From the NCBI GenBank assembly GCA_021783435.1, contig JAJXUC010000009.1, positions 1 to 56,290 of the forward strand: a stretch of DNA of 56,290 nucleotides. The letters are read 5' to 3'. Of the stretch, positions 54,484 through 56,290 are shown one piece after another (the first letter of the stretch is position 1; the number at the start of each line of letters is the position of its first letter). The DNA comes from Pseudomonadota bacterium (lineage in GTDB: Bacteria > Pseudomonadota > Gammaproteobacteria > Burkholderiales > Burkholderiaceae). The position numbers and the translations under genes were made by a program. The notes below the pieces were generated by a model. That model was not told the origin of the DNA. It did not search any database and worked only from the letters and a program-made list of their open reading frames with translations.

Positions 54484-56211
54484 TCAGGGGGTGCCGAGTT
54501 GTCGCCAGGCCACGGGGGTGAGGCGCAGATAGGCCCACCGCGCCAGCAGGGCAAAGGCCAGCAGCACGGCCATGCCCAGCACCTGCAGGCGGGCCTGCTG
54601 GTGCAACTGGAAACCGCCGGCGTATTGCAGCAGGGCGACTGCCAGCGGCGGGTGTCCTGCGGGGTAGAGCAGTTCGGAGGCGGGCAGCTCGAACGCAATC
54701 GACAGCACCGCCAGCAGCCAGGCGTAGAACAGCGGCCCGGCCAGAAGCGGCAGATGCACATGGCGCAGGGTTTGCGTGCGCGTCAGTCCATGCACCCGCG
54801 CGGCATCGGCCAGCGAGCGGTGCAACTGCGCCACCGGCCCCAGCAGCACGCGGCTGGTGGCCGGCACCGCCAGCGCCACATAGGCCATGCCCAGCAGCAA
54901 GCTGCCGCCATACAGCGGCGCGTAGGGCTGGTTGTAGGCCTGCAGGTAGGCGGCCGCCAGCACGATGAGCGGCAGCGCCATCATCGCCAGCAGGGTGACG
55001 TCGAGCATGCGGCCCACCCGCCCCGGGCGGGCAATCAGCCAGGCGATCGGCAGGGCGATGCACACGGTCAGGCTGGCCGCCACCAGCGCCAGTTGCAGCG
55101 AATAGCGGATGGCGGCAAGCAATGGAGGGAGCGAAGCGGCAATCTGCGCCCAACCGGCCTTCGGCCACGCCACGCCGAGCGCCGCGAAAGTGGGTAAAGC
55201 CAATGCAAACAAGGCCAGCGCCAAGAGCAAAGCGCCATGCAGCAGTTGGTGACTGGTTTGCAGCCGCACCCGCGCCGCAGGCCGGTGCTTGGCGCCCAGG
55301 GTTTGATGCTGGCGGGCGCGCCGCCCCACGCGACTCTGCAGCACCAGTGCGGGCAGCACCAGAGCCAGCAGCAGCCAGGACGTGGCCGCCGCCAAGGGGA
55401 AGTTCAGCGGCATGCCGTTCACCGCCTGATCGATGGCATACGTGCCCATGGTGAAGCCGCTGCTCGCTCCCAACGTGGCCACCACCGCAAAGTTGCGCAG
55501 CGACTCGGCGTAGGCCATGGCGAAGCCGGCGGCCAGTGCCGGCAGCAGCGCGGCCAGCCCCAGGCGCAGCCGCCACAGACGCGACAGGCCGTGCACCCGC
55601 GCGGCTTCCTGCAGCGCGGCGCTGCTGTGGCGCAGGCTGCCTTGCGCCACCAGAAACACATAGGGCACGACCTTGAGGGTCAGGGTGAGGATGATGCCCA
55701 CCGGGCCCAGCAGCCGTTGCGCGGCGTGCAAGGCCATGGGCCACGCCGCCAGCGGGCCGATGGGCGCGGCCAGCAGCATCCAGCCCGAGGCGAGGAAAAA
55801 GTCCGGGAAGATGAGCAGCAGCCACGCCCCGGCTTCGATCCAGCCGCGTCCGCGCAGATCGGTGCGCTCGCGCAGCCAGGCCAACCACAGGCCGAAGGGC
55901 AGCGAAAGCACGCCCACGGTGAGCGCCACCCACAGCGAGTTCCACAGTGCATGCAATGCATAGCCGTGGAAGGCGTGGCGCAGCGGGGCAAGCGTTGGCC
56001 GCAGATCACCCTGCAGGACATGCGGCAGGAATGCCGTGAGCAAGAAGCCCAGCAGGGGATAGGCCCACAGCGCGGCAAAGGCCACGGTGGCCAGCAGCAA
56101 GCCGATACGCAAGGCCCCGCGGCCTCCAGCGGCGCGCGTGCCGCCGGGTGCGCGCATCGACAGCAAGGCGGGTTCGGGCCGCCAGCACAGCTCTGGATTG
56201 CGGGCAGTCAT
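54484..56211 (-). CDS. Iron(III)-type ABC transporter permease (FbpB-like, two fused domains)
   Basis: 575-aa permease with about twelve helices arranged as two BPD_transp_1 domains, as in FbpB/SfuB. EAA loops are visible in each half (LQEAARVHGLSRLWRLRLGLAALLP and LADAARVHGLTRTQTLRHVHLPLL). It works with the ATPase 3 bp downstream. A further gene ends 33 bp upstream. Confidence 0.9.
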   Translation of the reverse strand: MTARNPELCWRPEPALLSMRAPGGTRAAGGRGALRIGLLLATVAFAALWAYPLLGFLLTAFLPHVLQGDLRPTLAPLRHAFHGYALHALWNSLWVALTVGVLSLPFGLWLAWLRERTDLRGRGWIEAGAWLLLIFPDFFLASGWMLLAAPIGPLAAWPMALHAAQRLLGPVGIILTLTLKVVPYVFLVAQGSLRHSSAALQEAARVHGLSRLWRLRLGLAALLPALAAGFAMAYAESLRNFAVVATLGASSGFTMGTYAIDQAVNGMPLNFPLAAATSWLLLALVLPALVLQSRVGRRARQHQTLGAKHRPAARVRLQTSHQLLHGALLLALALFALALPTFAALGVAWPKAGWAQIAASLPPLLAAIRYSLQLALVAASLTVCIALPIAWLIARPGRVGRMLDVTLLAMMALPLIVLAAAYLQAYNQPYAPLYGGSLLLGMAYVALAVPATSRVLLGPVAQLHRSLADAARVHGLTRTQTLRHVHLPLLAGPLFYAWLLAVLSIAFELPASELLYPAGHPPLAVALLQYAGGFQLHQQARLQVLGMAVLLAFALLARWAYLRLTPVAWRQLGTP

Positions 56212-56244
56212 GGGCGTGGTGTTCAGCGCGCGCTCGGTGAAGGG

Positions 56245-56290
56245 TCAGCGGGCGATGTGCGCGGTGAACCAGTCGATCACTTGCGGCTCC
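56245..56290 (-). CDS. C-terminal end of a gene cut by the window edge
   Basis: Only the last 14 codons are inside: EPQVIDWFTAHIAR then TGA. It lies 33 bp upstream of the permease on the same strand and so is probably the first or an upstream gene of the operon. A binding protein would be expected at this place, but the fragment is too short to tell. Confidence 0.5.
   Translation of the reverse strand, partial: EPQVIDWFTAHIAR

Overview
The window is GC-rich (roughly two thirds G+C by eye), densely coded DNA of a chromosomal type. The gene set points to a betaproteobacterium of the order Burkholderiales: the betaproteobacterial-type glutamate-cysteine ligase next to gshB, ubiK-comM, a porin-glnK-amtB operon, a SorAB sulfite dehydrogenase pair, a Tup tungstate transporter and a Cox-type molybdenum hydroxylase cluster. 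A sulfur-oxidising, Thiomonas-like organism would fit, but that genus is an inference from gene content only. No rRNA, tRNA or CRISPR array was seen.

Layout. 1-3.8 kb: SDR oxidoreductase, LOG-family protein, arginase, EamA exporter with a hairpin-rich leader. 3.9-14.9 kb: two separate ammonium transporters. The first (amt, 4583) has an NtrC-like site and a sigma-54 promoter. The second lies in a porin-glnK-amtB operon with its own NtrC-like site and sigma-54 promoter, ending in a clear intrinsic terminator. Between them are a 155-aa unknown protein, an Lrp regulator divergent from alanine dehydrogenase, a glycine-zipper protein and ubiK-comM. 14.9-16.55 kb: an apparent insertion with one AAA+ ATPase gene, bounded by an exact 14-bp direct repeat and 22-bp imperfect inverted ends. 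16.6-24.1 kb: gshA-gshB, an orphan membrane histidine kinase, a PhnD-like binding protein and an RlmL-like methyltransferase. 24.1-28.3 kb: tungstate importer tupBCA preceded by an MTA/SAH nucleosidase and a glycerophosphodiesterase.

28.7-37.7 kb: SorA-SorB, a small membrane protein, a PEBP-family protein, a CDF metal exporter divergent from an ABC importer with a two-domain permease, then a GT28-like glycosyltransferase overlapping a MocA-like nucleotidyltransferase. 37.7-46.8 kb: a form II CO-dehydrogenase-type cluster transcribed coxS-L-M-D-E-G-xdhC, divergent from a GAF/Fis-HTH regulator that lacks the AAA+ domain. 46.9-56.3 kb: a diiron ferritin-like protein, an OmpA-family lipoprotein, DUF3014, a PhoX phosphatase behind a Pho-box-like site, and a tightly overlapping operon of an iron-type ABC importer, a COG4280-like membrane protein and a 53-aa membrane peptide.

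Themes. Nitrogen: arginase, alanine dehydrogenase, two Amt proteins, PII and two sigma-54/NtrC promoters. Molybdenum/tungsten: SorA, CoxSLM, XdhC, MocA and TupABC form a metal uptake, cofactor maturation and enzyme set. The most unusual items are the ATPase-only insertion near 15-16.5 kb and the ABC/COG4280/small-peptide operon at the right end.
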